From: Gemmatimonadota bacterium
GTDB lineage: Bacteria; JBHIER01; G020348925
Direction: 5' to 3'
NCBI GenBank assembly: GCA_020348925.1
Contig: CP070758.1
Location: 647,055 to 652,562 of the forward strand
Length of the DNA: 5,508 nucleotides
Part shown: positions 1-5,070 of the stretch, in pieces
Layout of the letters: every line of letters begins with the position of its first letter
Position numbering within the stretch: position 1 is the stretch's first letter
The notes under the pieces: model-generated
The model's input: only the letters and a program-made list of their open reading frames with translations
Told to the model about the DNA's origin: nothing
Database searches by the model: none
Made by a program: the position numbers and the translations under genes

Positions 1-329
1 ACGATAACTTCTGCTTCAGCGATGTCGGACTGGAATGATTTAAATGCATCATTGTCGTCCAACTCCTCAGGATCACTATATAACACATCTAAAACTTCAA
101 TGGCTGATAAACCACCAATCGCATAATCTTTTACTTGGACAGCTTTCCTCGTGTCTCGTCCAATATTTTCAGCATATCTTTCTGCAACTCCCCATCCTGT
201 GGAATCGCTGATATAGACTAAGTCCCACTTTTCCAGTTCATTCAGTTGATTCCTCTTTGTACAGCCACATATGATAGTTGGGACAATGACAATAAGTAAT
301 ATCCTTAGGAAGAAACTATAGGTTCTCAT
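1..329 (-). CDS. SGNH/GDSL-type hydrolase lipoprotein, C-terminal part beyond window
   Basis: The minus strand reads from ATG at 329-327 without a stop to the left edge (109 complete codons). Residues 5-20 form a hydrophobic signal segment ending in a lipobox-like ICGC, with Cys23 as the probable lipidated residue, so the protein should be membrane-anchored outside the cytoplasm. Residues 38-48 (VYISDSTGWGV) match block I of SGNH/GDSL hydrolases, with Ser43 as the expected nucleophile and Ser41 where the usual Gly stands. AIGGLSA at 70-76 fits the glycine-containing block II. Known members hydrolyse ester or thioester bonds in lipids or acylated glycans; the substrate cannot be told here. The block III Asn and the catalytic Asp/His lie outside the window, so activity is unproven. 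The start is supported by a near-perfect Shine-Dalgarno site. It is divergent from the fibre gene and separated from it by 815 bases. Confidence 0.85.
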   Translation of the reverse strand, partial: MRTYSFFLRILLIVIVPTIICGCTKRNQLNELEKWDLVYISDSTGWGVAERYAENIGRDTRKAVQVKDYAIGGLSAIEVLDVLYSDPEELDDNDAFKSFQSDIAEAEVI

Positions 330-336
330 TTTATTT

Positions 337-346
337 ACCTCCTTTT
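337..346 (-). promoter_or_regulatory. Ribosome binding site of the SGNH lipoprotein gene
   Basis: On the minus strand these bases read AAAAGGAGGT, an almost ideal Shine-Dalgarno sequence, 7 bases before the ATG. It fixes the start of the lipoprotein gene. No convincing minus-strand promoter was found; TTGACT (minus strand of 414-419) is a possible -35, but its best -10 is poor. Confidence 0.8.
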
Positions 347-421
347 GAGGAATTCAGTTATAGATAGGTTTATCCAAAAGCTATTCAGTTTTCCATAAGA
401 AAGCAAGGAGAAAAGTCAAGA

Positions 422-435
422 CAATAAGGTTATTG
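422..435. repeat. Short inverted repeat, possible operator near the lipoprotein gene
   Basis: CAATAA at 422-427 and TTATTG at 430-435 form a perfect 6+6 inverted repeat with a GG spacer. It lies just upstream of the only -35-like element (TTGACT, minus strand of 414-419) available to the SGNH lipoprotein gene, a position where a regulator could bind. AT-rich short inverted repeats are common by chance, so this is only a candidate. Confidence 0.25.
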
Positions 436-532
436 ATATGGATGTATTCAGCATTTGGTGTCTGAATTAATGCCATAGCAAAACACCATATATTGGAGAA
501 ATTGATACATATTATTTTTTCAAAAAGTACGG

Positions 533-602
533 ATTATCAAAGATAATATTGAATTTTGACTTTGGCTTCAAAGTGAATATTTCTCCCAGAATTGGAGAAA
601 TA
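533..602. repeat. Cluster of three adjacent perfect stem-loops
   Basis: Three perfect hairpins stand side by side. ATTATC/GATAAT (533-538 and 542-547) has a 3-base loop. ACTTTG/CAAAGT (559-564 and 569-574) has a GCTT loop. TATTTCTCC/GGAGAAATA (578-586 and 594-602) is 9 base pairs with a 7-base loop. None is followed by a T-run on the strand where it would act as a terminator; the T-run at 515-520 precedes them on the plus strand. They may be RNA structure, protein-binding sites or part of a larger element. The same DNA is open on the minus strand from 649 to 512, but without a start codon. Confidence 0.5.
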
Positions 603-664
603 AAGATGGTGCAGGAATATCCATTTCTCGGATTCCCCTCAGAGATCAGTCAATAAAATATTGC

Positions 665-692
665 TTGACATAAAATGAAATCAGACTATCTT
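665..692 (+). promoter_or_regulatory. Sigma70-type promoter candidate upstream of the structured element
   Basis: A perfect -35 hexamer TTGACA (665-670) is followed after 16 bases by TATCTT (687-692), 4 of 6 matches to the -10 consensus. Transcription would start near 699, ten bases before the first hairpin of the proposed RNA. The -10 lies within a perfect palindrome (686-699), so a repressor bound there could block initiation. Confidence 0.4.
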
Positions 693-699
693 AAGATAG
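686..699. promoter_or_regulatory. Perfect 14-base palindrome overlapping the -10, possible operator
   Basis: CTATCTTAAGATAG is its own reverse complement. It covers the -10 hexamer and the predicted start of transcription, the classic position for a dimeric repressor site. No regulator gene is present in the window to pair with it, and a 14-base palindrome with AT-rich core can occur by chance. Confidence 0.35.
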
Positions 700-705
700 A
701 GTTGA

Positions 706-876
706 ATTATACAGGAGAGCTGTATCTGGCTTTGCTCGATCCATTCTCGTCATAGTACTCCTCAACATCATCGTCTTAACTCTACGGTTCACCTGTCAGT
801 TACTGACACCAACGGAACCACTTCAAAAACGTTTACAGATATAAACTGTTTCAGGGATGAAAATGGTAACAGTTGA
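706..876 (+). pseudogene. Possible remnant of a PKD/Ig-like protein 3' end (alternative reading of the structured element)
   Basis: This frame is open for 56 codons and ends with TGA at 874-876, with no ATG, GTG or TTG start that has a ribosome binding site. Its last part translates as STVHLSVTDTNGTTSKTF, then a short tail to DENGNS. The pattern hydrophobic-x-V-T-D-x-N-G-x-T resembles the closing strand of PKD or Ig-like domains in secreted proteins. The terminator 22 bases downstream would suit a gene end. An open stretch of this length is only moderately unlikely by chance, and the first half (706-780) does not look like protein. It overlaps the proposed ncRNA; probably only one reading is right. 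Confidence 0.25.
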
Positions 877-897
877 TATCTTTATGTCGAGGATCAT

Positions 898-947
898 AAA
901 CGCCTTCTTTGTACTCCTTTGAAAGATGAGTGTTGGGGGCGTTTTTT
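898..947 (+). terminator. Rho-independent terminator candidate
   Basis: AAACGCC (898-904) pairs with GGCGTTT (938-944), followed by a run of T ending at 947. Inside, ACTC (913-916) can pair with GAGT (928-931). The apical part is large for a terminator (33 bases between the outer arms), but the GC-rich base of the stem with an adjacent T-run is typical. It would end the transcript starting near 699 and isolates the fibre gene from upstream transcription. Confidence 0.6.
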
Positions 948-985
948 CATTAACAGAAGTAAATGTCATTTTTTGATTACACTTT

Positions 986-1015
986 TTGAGAAAAGAGATA
1001 GTCGAAAATTATATC
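986..1015 (+). promoter_or_regulatory. Weak promoter candidate for the fibre-dockerin operon
   Basis: TTGAGA (986-991) and TATATC (1010-1015) are separated by 18 bases, with 4-5 matches per hexamer. It is the best-placed site downstream of the terminator and would give a leader of about 120 bases. The DNA is AT-rich, so false matches are likely. Confidence 0.25.
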
Positions 1016-1035
1016 TTGTGAGGGAAAGTTTTTAA

Positions 1036-1125
1036 AGTAAAAAATTTGATTTTTACTGATAGTCATCACATCACTTAATAAGATATTGTGAGGAAGATTA
1101 ACACTAACATTCATTTACAAGTGTT
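1036..1125 (+). promoter_or_regulatory. Two stem-loops in the leader of the fibre gene
   Basis: AGTAAAAA/TTTTTACT (1036-1043 with 1050-1057) is a perfect 8-base-pair stem with a 6-base loop. AACACT/AGTGTT (1100-1105 with 1120-1125) has a 14-base loop and is followed by a short T-run at 1124-1128, just before the ribosome binding site. Both stems are AT-rich and weak as RNA. They could modulate translation or transcription into the operon, but no riboswitch family is recognisable. Confidence 0.25.
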
Positions 1126-1132
1126 TTTATAT

Positions 1133-1139
1133 AAGGAGG
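1133..1139 (+). promoter_or_regulatory. Ribosome binding site that decides the fibre gene start
   Basis: AAGGAGG lies 5 bases before ATG 1145-1147. It places the start there and not at the in-frame GTG at 1088, which lacks a Shine-Dalgarno site and would put 19 unrelated residues ahead of a clean signal peptide. Confidence 0.85.
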
Positions 1140-1144
1140 CCGTC

Positions 1145-4027
1145 ATGAAAAATCTTATTTTTACTGCCGCTGTGCTTTTCTTGACCGTTTCGCTTTCAAT
1201 AGAGGCTCAGATACCACGCACCCTTTCCTATCAGGGTGTGCTTTGCGATGCTTCGGGTAATCCCAAACCCGATAGTAACTATACAATTACATTTGCCCTG
1301 TATGATGTTAGCAATGGCGAGACAGCAATGTGGAATGAGACCAAGTCTCTGAATCTGCGGCGCGGACTTTTCAATACGGTCTTAGGGGATCAAGTACCTT
1401 TCGGCACATCGCTCAAGTTCGACAGACCTTACTGGCTGGGTATTCAGGTGCAGGGAGAACCGGAACTGATACCTCGTATTCCCCTAACAAGTGTTGCATA
1501 CAGCTTGAATTCATTGAAAGCCGATAGTGCAAAAGATGTAAGCCGCCCCATCGATCCTCCCATTGCAGGCAATGAGATTGCAGATGACACGGTAGTGAGA
1601 AGAGTCGGAATAGTAGATTACAACAACCTTATCGATACGGTCCTTACAGATACTGTATTTGTTGCCGCGGGAGAAAATATACAGTTCTCACTCAGCCAGG
1701 ATACAGTAACCATTGCTGCCACCGGTGGTGATGGAGGTACAGGGAATACTCTTGACCAGGCATACGACCAGGGAGGGGCTGGGGCAGGTAGAACGATTAC
1801 AGCTGATGCTGGAGCGGTTGAAATTAATGGAGATGACGGACTTAAAGTCACAGGTACAAAGAATGTAATCGAAGCGACAACATCAAGCTTCATATCAACG
1901 GGCATTTTTCAGAATACAAGTTCTGCCCCAGTTGGCGGCAATGCTCTATTTGCTGAAATTACTGATGCAAATAATCCAAAGCATGCGATCGAAGCAAAAT
2001 CCGCCGGCACCGGTGCTTCAATCTTAGCGTGGAATACTGGAGACGGAAATGCTGGCTGGTTCCAACAGAGCGGTACCGATAGCAAAGCGCCTGCACTTTA
2101 CTCAGTAACCTTTGGTTCGGGTAATACTTTCGAAGCCAAGAATTACGGTTCTGGAAAAGCAGGAAAATTCATAATTGAGAATGCACTTAACGACAGCGCA
2201 GCACTTTACGCAGAAACCGACGGTATTTTTGGAAAAGCAGGGGAATTTAAAATCAACAATTCCTCCAGTGACAGTCCTGCACTTTACGCTGAGACTAATG
2301 GCCCTGGTCATGGGATTTATGGGCTTAGCGGGCAACAGACAAACCTTAGACCGGAAACAGCAGGTGTGGCTGGTGAGAGCAAGGAAGAACGCGGTGTCTC
2401 AGGATGTAGTGAGAACTCCGATGGGGTTTATGGGCTTAGTGGGCAACAGGCAAACATCAGACCGGAAACGGCTGGGGTGGTTGGTGAGAGTAAAGACAGG
2501 CACGGTGTCTCAGGATATAGTGAGAACTCCGATGGGGTTTATGGAGTAAGCGGACAAGAATCACCACAAGGTGATCCACCAACTGCAGGTGTTACCGGTA
2601 ACAGCAATGGGGGAAATGGGGTTTCAGGTATCAGCAAATGCTCCGACGGTGTATTTGGAACAACGTTTAAATGTAGTACTTTTAGCCGTGGGCCTACTGC
2701 CATCCGAGCGGGTGTACATGGTGTAACAAGTTACCCTTTTTCTGAGCCGGATCACTTCGCTGTGGCTGGAGTAGGAACCGGATATGCTACAGGTGTCTTA
2801 GGAATTGGTTCGAGCGAAGGCAGCGGAGTTCTTGGGGTTTCAGGCACAACCAACATAGAGACGAACGCAGGGATCCGTGGTTTTGCGAGAGAACATGAAG
2901 ATGGAAGTAATACATGGCCGCCATATTTTAGGCTTCATGAAGGTGCTCCTTACGGTAAGGGTAAAACTGGTGTGCTGGGTCAGGCAGTTAAGAGGGTTGG
3001 TGTTTGGGGTGAAAGCATTGAGAAATTTGGAGTTGTTGGCAATGCTGGAAAACAAGCAGGATTCGGTCATCTGCCGAATGCCACTGCGGGTGTATTAGGA
3101 ATGGGTTTTGAAGCAAATGGTGTTGGGGTATATGGGAAATCAGAAATGAGTTTTGCCGGAGAATTTAAGATAACGGAGAGTACCAATGACTCTCCTGCCC
3201 TATATGTCGAAACTCAAGGTACTGGTAGAGCTGCAAATCTTCAAATTAACAATTCAAATAGTGATGAAGTTGTGCTGTTCCTCTATACTATAGGCCAAGG
3301 TGAGGCAGCATACATTGTGAATGACAATCCAGACAATTTTTGCCCAGCTCTTTTCGCCTATACAAATGGAATAGGGGGTGCAGCACACTTTACTATTGAT
3401 AATTCAGACAATTACTGGGATGCATTGTATGCTACCACAAGTGGTTACGGTAATGCTGCTTATCTCAATGGTGATGTGACAATAACAGGTAGCTTGGACG
3501 TACATGGATGTGTAACCAAAGGGTGCGGCAGTTTCAAAATTGACCATCCTCTCGATCCTGAGAATAAATATCTCGTCCATTCCTTCGTTGAAAGCCCTGA
3601 TATGAAAAACGTATACGACGGCGTCGTGGTGTTAGACGGCAAGGGTGATGCAACTGTCGAACTGCCGGAATGGTTTGAGGTCCTGAACAATGATTTTCGA
3701 TATCAGCTTACACCAATTGGAGCACCTGGACCGAATCTGTATATCGCAGAGGAAATATCAAACAATCGCTTTAGAATAAGTGGGGGATCGGCAGGAATGA
3801 AGGTTTCGTGGCAAATAACAGGCATCCGAAAGGATCCATATTCGATGGCTAACCGTATTCAAGTGGAGAAGGAAAAAGAAGAAAAGGAACGTGGATATTA
3901 CCTGCATCCTGAAGTCTATGGGCAGCCAGAGGAAAAAGGCATAAAATATCTGCATGCCAAAAATTTGCCAGACAGAGAAAAAACCAAATCGCTTAAGCCA
4001 TATACCAATGAATCAATAGAACATTAA
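1145..4027 (+). CDS. Large exported fibre-like repeat protein
   Basis: The 960-residue protein starts with a Sec signal peptide (residues 1-21, cleavage likely after SIEA). Residues 22 to about 125 form a beta-rich domain beginning IPRTLSYQGVL, a module often found at the N-terminus of surface proteins in FCB-type bacteria (from memory, not searched). A long Gly/Ala/Asn-rich shaft follows with two repeat types. About 25-residue units of the form A-x-F-x-I-x-N...ALYAxTxG occur at 337-388 and 671-771. About 37-residue units with GVYGxSG and AGVxGxS motifs occur at 390-501, with looser GVxG motifs up to about 670. Such repeats suggest a beta-solenoid or trimeric fibre. Residues from 795 (GSFKIDHP) to about 907 form a compact C-terminal domain, then a charged tail (EKEKEEKERGYYLHPE). 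It is probably secreted or displayed at the surface for adhesion or structure. No enzyme motif is seen. It is probably co-transcribed with the dockerin gene 32 bases downstream. Confidence 0.9.
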   Translation: MKNLIFTAAVLFLTVSLSIEAQIPRTLSYQGVLCDASGNPKPDSNYTITFALYDVSNGETAMWNETKSLNLRRGLFNTVLGDQVPFGTSLKFDRPYWLGIQVQGEPELIPRIPLTSVAYSLNSLKADSAKDVSRPIDPPIAGNEIADDTVVRRVGIVDYNNLIDTVLTDTVFVAAGENIQFSLSQDTVTIAATGGDGGTGNTLDQAYDQGGAGAGRTITADAGAVEINGDDGLKVTGTKNVIEATTSSFISTGIFQNTSSAPVGGNALFAEITDANNPKHAIEAKSAGTGASILAWNTGDGNAGWFQQSGTDSKAPALYSVTFGSGNTFEAKNYGSGKAGKFIIENALNDSAALYAETDGIFGKAGEFKINNSSSDSPALYAETNGPGHGIYGLSGQQTNLRPETAGVAGESKEERGVSGCSENSDGVYGLSGQQANIRPETAGVVGESKDRHGVSGYSENSDGVYGVSGQESPQGDPPTAGVTGNSNGGNGVSGISKCSDGVFGTTFKCSTFSRGPTAIRAGVHGVTSYPFSEPDHFAVAGVGTGYATGVLGIGSSEGSGVLGVSGTTNIETNAGIRGFAREHEDGSNTWPPYFRLHEGAPYGKGKTGVLGQAVKRVGVWGESIEKFGVVGNAGKQAGFGHLPNATAGVLGMGFEANGVGVYGKSEMSFAGEFKITESTNDSPALYVETQGTGRAANLQINNSNSDEVVLFLYTIGQGEAAYIVNDNPDNFCPALFAYTNGIGGAAHFTIDNSDNYWDALYATTSGYGNAAYLNGDVTITGSLDVHGCVTKGCGSFKIDHPLDPENKYLVHSFVESPDMKNVYDGVVVLDGKGDATVELPEWFEVLNNDFRYQLTPIGAPGPNLYIAEEISNNRFRISGGSAGMKVSWQITGIRKDPYSMANRIQVEKEKEEKERGYYLHPEVYGQPEEKGIKYLHAKNLPDREKTKSLKPYTNESIEH
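2153..2308 (+). repeat. Two tandem 78-base units in the fibre gene
   Basis: Units start at 2153 and 2231, both at GGA AAA GCA GG, and encode GKAGKFIIENALNDSAALYAETDGIF-like 26-residue repeats (residues 337-388). The shared pattern is GKAG-x-F-x-I-x-N, then a Ser/Asn/Asp loop, then ALYAETxG. It belongs to the same type as the units at 3155-3457. Confidence 0.8.
2312..2647 (+). repeat. Three tandem units of 111, 111 and 114 bases in the fibre gene
   Basis: Units begin at 2312, 2423 and 2534, each with a G-(I/V)-Y-G codon block; the next GVFG block follows at 2648. The first two are about 85 per cent identical by hand count (17 differences in 111). They share GLSGQQ, RPETAGV, GESK, GVSG and SENSD blocks. 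The third is much diverged and one codon longer. The pattern suggests a recent duplication of one 37-residue module on top of older repeats. Confidence 0.85.
3155..3457 (+). repeat. Four tandem 75-78-base units in the fibre gene
   Basis: Protein units of 26, 25, 25 and 25 residues (671-771) begin AGEF, ANLQ, AYIV and AHFT. Each has a central Asn/Asp/Ser turn, an A-L-Y/F-x-x-T-type strand and a G-x-G-x-A end. At DNA level they are strongly diverged, unlike the 111-base units, so they are older. They lead directly into the C-terminal domain. Confidence 0.75.
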
Positions 4028-4059
4028 GGCAATATCCTACAAAGGAAAGAGGTGTTGTC

Positions 4060-4509
4060 ATGAAGAGAAAATCTCTTTTATACATCTTAATTCCAAATTT
4101 CCTGCTTCTCTGGGCAACGAATATCTCGTCTCAAACTACGACTATTTCCTGGTACACATTTGGTTGTGGAGTCGGAGTATCAACCTCCTCTGGCAGTAAG
4201 TGTAAATCTTCTGTTGGGCAGACTCTTGTTGGATCGGCTCAAAGCGAAACCATGCTCATCGAGAGTGGTTTCTTGGCAGACACTTTGCAGAGAGTTGTAG
4301 TAATTCCTTATCTGGGAGGCGATGTTACTGATGACGGGAATATCAATGTACTCGATGTGCTGGCTGTTGTGAATGATATACTGGGAATTGTTATATTGGA
4401 CGAATACGGAAAATGGAGGGCAGATTGCAATGGAGACGGAACCAGCAATATTTTGGATGCGTTGGGAATTGTGAATGTGATTTTGGGAATTAGTGAATGT
4501 GAACCCTGA
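4060..4509 (+). CDS. Small exported protein with C-terminal type I dockerin-like domain
   Basis: The 149-residue product has a signal peptide (residues 1 to about 24, cleavage near NISS/Q). Residues 29-72 contain a short module with a Cys pair and the pattern SVGQTLVGSAQSE...ESGF, resembling a Gly/Ser, 'GQ...GF' segment frequent in exported proteins of dockerin-rich bacteria (recalled, not searched). Residues 87-145 are a dockerin-like domain with two EF-hand-type calcium loops. Loop 1 has Asp88, Thr90, Asp92, Asn94 and Asp99; loop 2 has Asp122, Asn124, Asp126, Thr128 and Asp133. Each loop is followed by a hydrophobic helix (VLAVVNDILGI; ALGIVNVILGI). Dockerins bind cohesins in calcium-dependent complexes; no cohesin is visible here. 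An AAGAGG site (4047-4052) lies 7 bases before ATG. It is 32 bases downstream of the fibre gene and likely in the same operon. No catalytic domain is present. No clear terminator follows. Confidence 0.85.
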   Translation: MKRKSLLYILIPNFLLLWATNISSQTTTISWYTFGCGVGVSTSSGSKCKSSVGQTLVGSAQSETMLIESGFLADTLQRVVVIPYLGGDVTDDGNINVLDVLAVVNDILGIVILDEYGKWRADCNGDGTSNILDALGIVNVILGISECEP

Positions 4510-4712
4510 TTACCATGATTTTTGGGGAAACCTAATAACATTGTTTAAGATTCGACAGTGCATGTTTTCTTTGATAACAAACACTTTTAGAAAATAGTTG
4601 GCGATTAACTCGAGGATGTAGCAAATGATATAAGAATTCATCATATCGATTTTTCAGAACTTAGTGTATGTTTCGGGTGAAACTTACCGGTTATTCGGGA
4701 TTTCAATCATAC

Positions 4713-4741
4713 TTGACACTCGCAAAGTGAGATTTTGAATT
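4713..4741 (+). promoter_or_regulatory. Promoter candidate with perfect -35 and poor -10
   Basis: TTGACA (4713-4718) is followed after 17 bases by TGAATT (4736-4741), only 3 of 6 matches. CACT/AGTG forms a small inverted repeat just after the -35. If used, it would drive the gene at 5075 with a leader above 300 bases, or the doubtful small ORF at 4756. Confidence 0.25.
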
Positions 4742-4755
4742 TGAAGTACGGGGTG

Positions 4756-4965
4756 ATGTTAGCGCTGAAGTTTTATTTATTAAAGACTATCAATAATCTG
4801 TCTGCTTATCTAATTCCACTGCTTGGATTGTATCTGTTACCTTTATTACTAATCATTTTGCAGGAGATTGTATCAAGTTCTTATCAACAGGGACAAGAAC
4901 TTAGATTTCTCTTGAGGTTTTGTCGTGGAGGGAAATACGAAGCTCGTTGTTTGCCTGAAGAGTGA
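4756..4965 (+). CDS. Doubtful small hydrophobic ORF
   Basis: From ATG at 4756 (a TTG at 4735 is in frame) the ORF encodes 69 residues with one strongly hydrophobic stretch (LSAYLIPLLGLYLLPLLLIILQEIV) and a short basic/acidic tail (RFCRGGKYEARCLPEE). It could be a single-pass membrane peptide. Against it: there is no Shine-Dalgarno site at a good distance, no family that I recognise, and T-rich DNA yields Leu/Ile-rich translations by chance. Confidence 0.18.
   Translation: MLALKFYLLKTINNLSAYLIPLLGLYLLPLLLIILQEIVSSSYQQGQELRFLLRFCRGGKYEARCLPEE
4875..4902. repeat. Perfect 8-base-pair inverted repeat
   Basis: AAGTTCTT (4875-4882) and AAGAACTT (4895-4902) are exact reverse complements around a 12-base spacer. 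No T-run follows, so it is not a standard terminator. It may be an operator or a leader hairpin of the gene at 5075. Confidence 0.35.
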
Positions 4966-5044
4966 AATTGAGGATTTTCTTATTTATATTCTGAACGGAG
5001 ATGTTGGACGTATGAAGTCCAATTCTTATGAACCAAAAATTTAA
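4925..5044 (+). CDS. Doubtful 39-codon ORF before the Ig-like protein gene
   Basis: A GTG at 4925, preceded by TTGAGG (4912-4917), opens a frame to TAA at 5042-5044 encoding VEGNTKLVVCLKSEIEDFLIYILNGDVGRMK and a short tail. The composition is protein-like and more balanced than the overlapping hydrophobic ORF, and it ends 30 bases before the next gene. It could be a leader peptide, the frameshifted end of the upstream ORF, or chance. I recognise no family. Confidence 0.18.
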   Translation: MEGNTKLVVCLKSEIEDFLIYILNGDVGRMKSNSYEPKI

Positions 5045-5057
5045 ATGTTTTTCCAAA

Positions 5058-5070
5058 AAGGAGAGTGAGG
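5058..5070 (+). promoter_or_regulatory. Ribosome binding site of the Ig-like protein gene
   Basis: AAGGAG at 5058-5063 lies 11 bases before the ATG at 5075, and GAGG at 5067-5070 lies 4 bases before it. Either can pair with 16S rRNA; together they support this start. Confidence 0.6.

Larger units (their letters stand above)
699..947 (+). ncRNA. Candidate structured non-coding RNA of about 250 nt
   Basis: The segment starts at the predicted transcription start and ends at the T-run of an intrinsic terminator. Visible helices are: ATACAG/CTGTAT (709-714 with 720-725, loop GAGAG); a two-part stem GGTTC/GAACC (786-790 with 815-819) enclosing TGTCAG/CTGACA (794-799 with 803-808, loop TTA); and a long stem pairing 837-850 with 868-881 at 13 of 14 positions (only A843/G875 fails) around a 17-base loop. 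A further helix is possible between 760-772 and 925-938, which would place part of the terminator loop in a pseudoknot. I do not recognise a known RNA family: it lacks tmRNA-like ends and the order of helices is not one I can name. The alternative is a decayed coding 3' end (frame 706-876). Confidence 0.35.
330..1144. other. Long intergenic region between divergent genes, dense in inverted repeats
   Basis: No credible full-length ORF lies in these 815 bases. By eye the region contains many perfect stems of at least 6 base pairs with loops of 10 or fewer: 422-435, 446-467, 533-547, 559-574, 578-602, 709-725, 794-808 and 1036-1057. There is also a 14-base palindrome at 686-699 and a long imperfect inverted repeat at 837-881. 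Roughly one or two such short-loop stems would be expected by chance in 600 bases of this composition (my estimate). The other intergenic stretch in the window (4510-5074) does not show this density. The region also holds a promoter-like site, a terminator and an 11-base direct repeat (ATTGGAGAAAT at 492-502 and 591-601). The best interpretations are a structured RNA plus regulatory sites, or a decayed gene. Confidence 0.6.

Noticed and set aside
512-649. Minus-strand open stretch translating to a protein-like end (LKPKSKFNIIFDNPYFLKK)
   Set aside because: No start codon, only 46 codons in AT-rich DNA, and it overlaps the hairpin cluster; it could be a gene relic but cannot be supported.
707-778. 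Minus-strand acidic peptide frame (DDDVEEYYDENGSSKARYSSPV)
   Set aside because: Faintly like a beta-propeller repeat end, but only 22 codons between stops with no start.
420-1060. CRISPR array or integron attC interpretation of the many inverted repeats
   Set aside because: The stems differ in sequence and spacing, there is no regular direct repeat with spacers, and no attC-type core sites or integrase are seen.
1088-1144. N-terminal extension of the fibre protein from GTG 1088
   Set aside because: No Shine-Dalgarno site; the ATG at 1145 has AAGGAGG at good distance and begins a clean signal peptide.
1618-1905. Minus-strand ORF inside the fibre gene, and similar minus-strand ORFs at 2102-2335, 2840-3070, 3460-3690 and 3758-3955
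   Set aside because: Antisense shadows of a clearly coding frame, with low-complexity products and no start signals.
2175-2549. 124-codon ORF in another frame within the fibre gene
   Set aside because: Its apparent repeats (VVRTPMGFMGL) merely mirror the 111-base DNA repeats of the real gene; it has no ribosome binding site and is wholly contained.
4308-4541. Minus-strand ORF opposite the dockerin gene
   Set aside because: Shadow of the dockerin coding frame, whose calcium-loop motifs are unambiguous on the plus strand.
4509-4560. Terminator after the dockerin gene
   Set aside because: No stem with adjacent T-run could be drawn; the TTTTTGGGGAAACC segment lacks a complementary arm.
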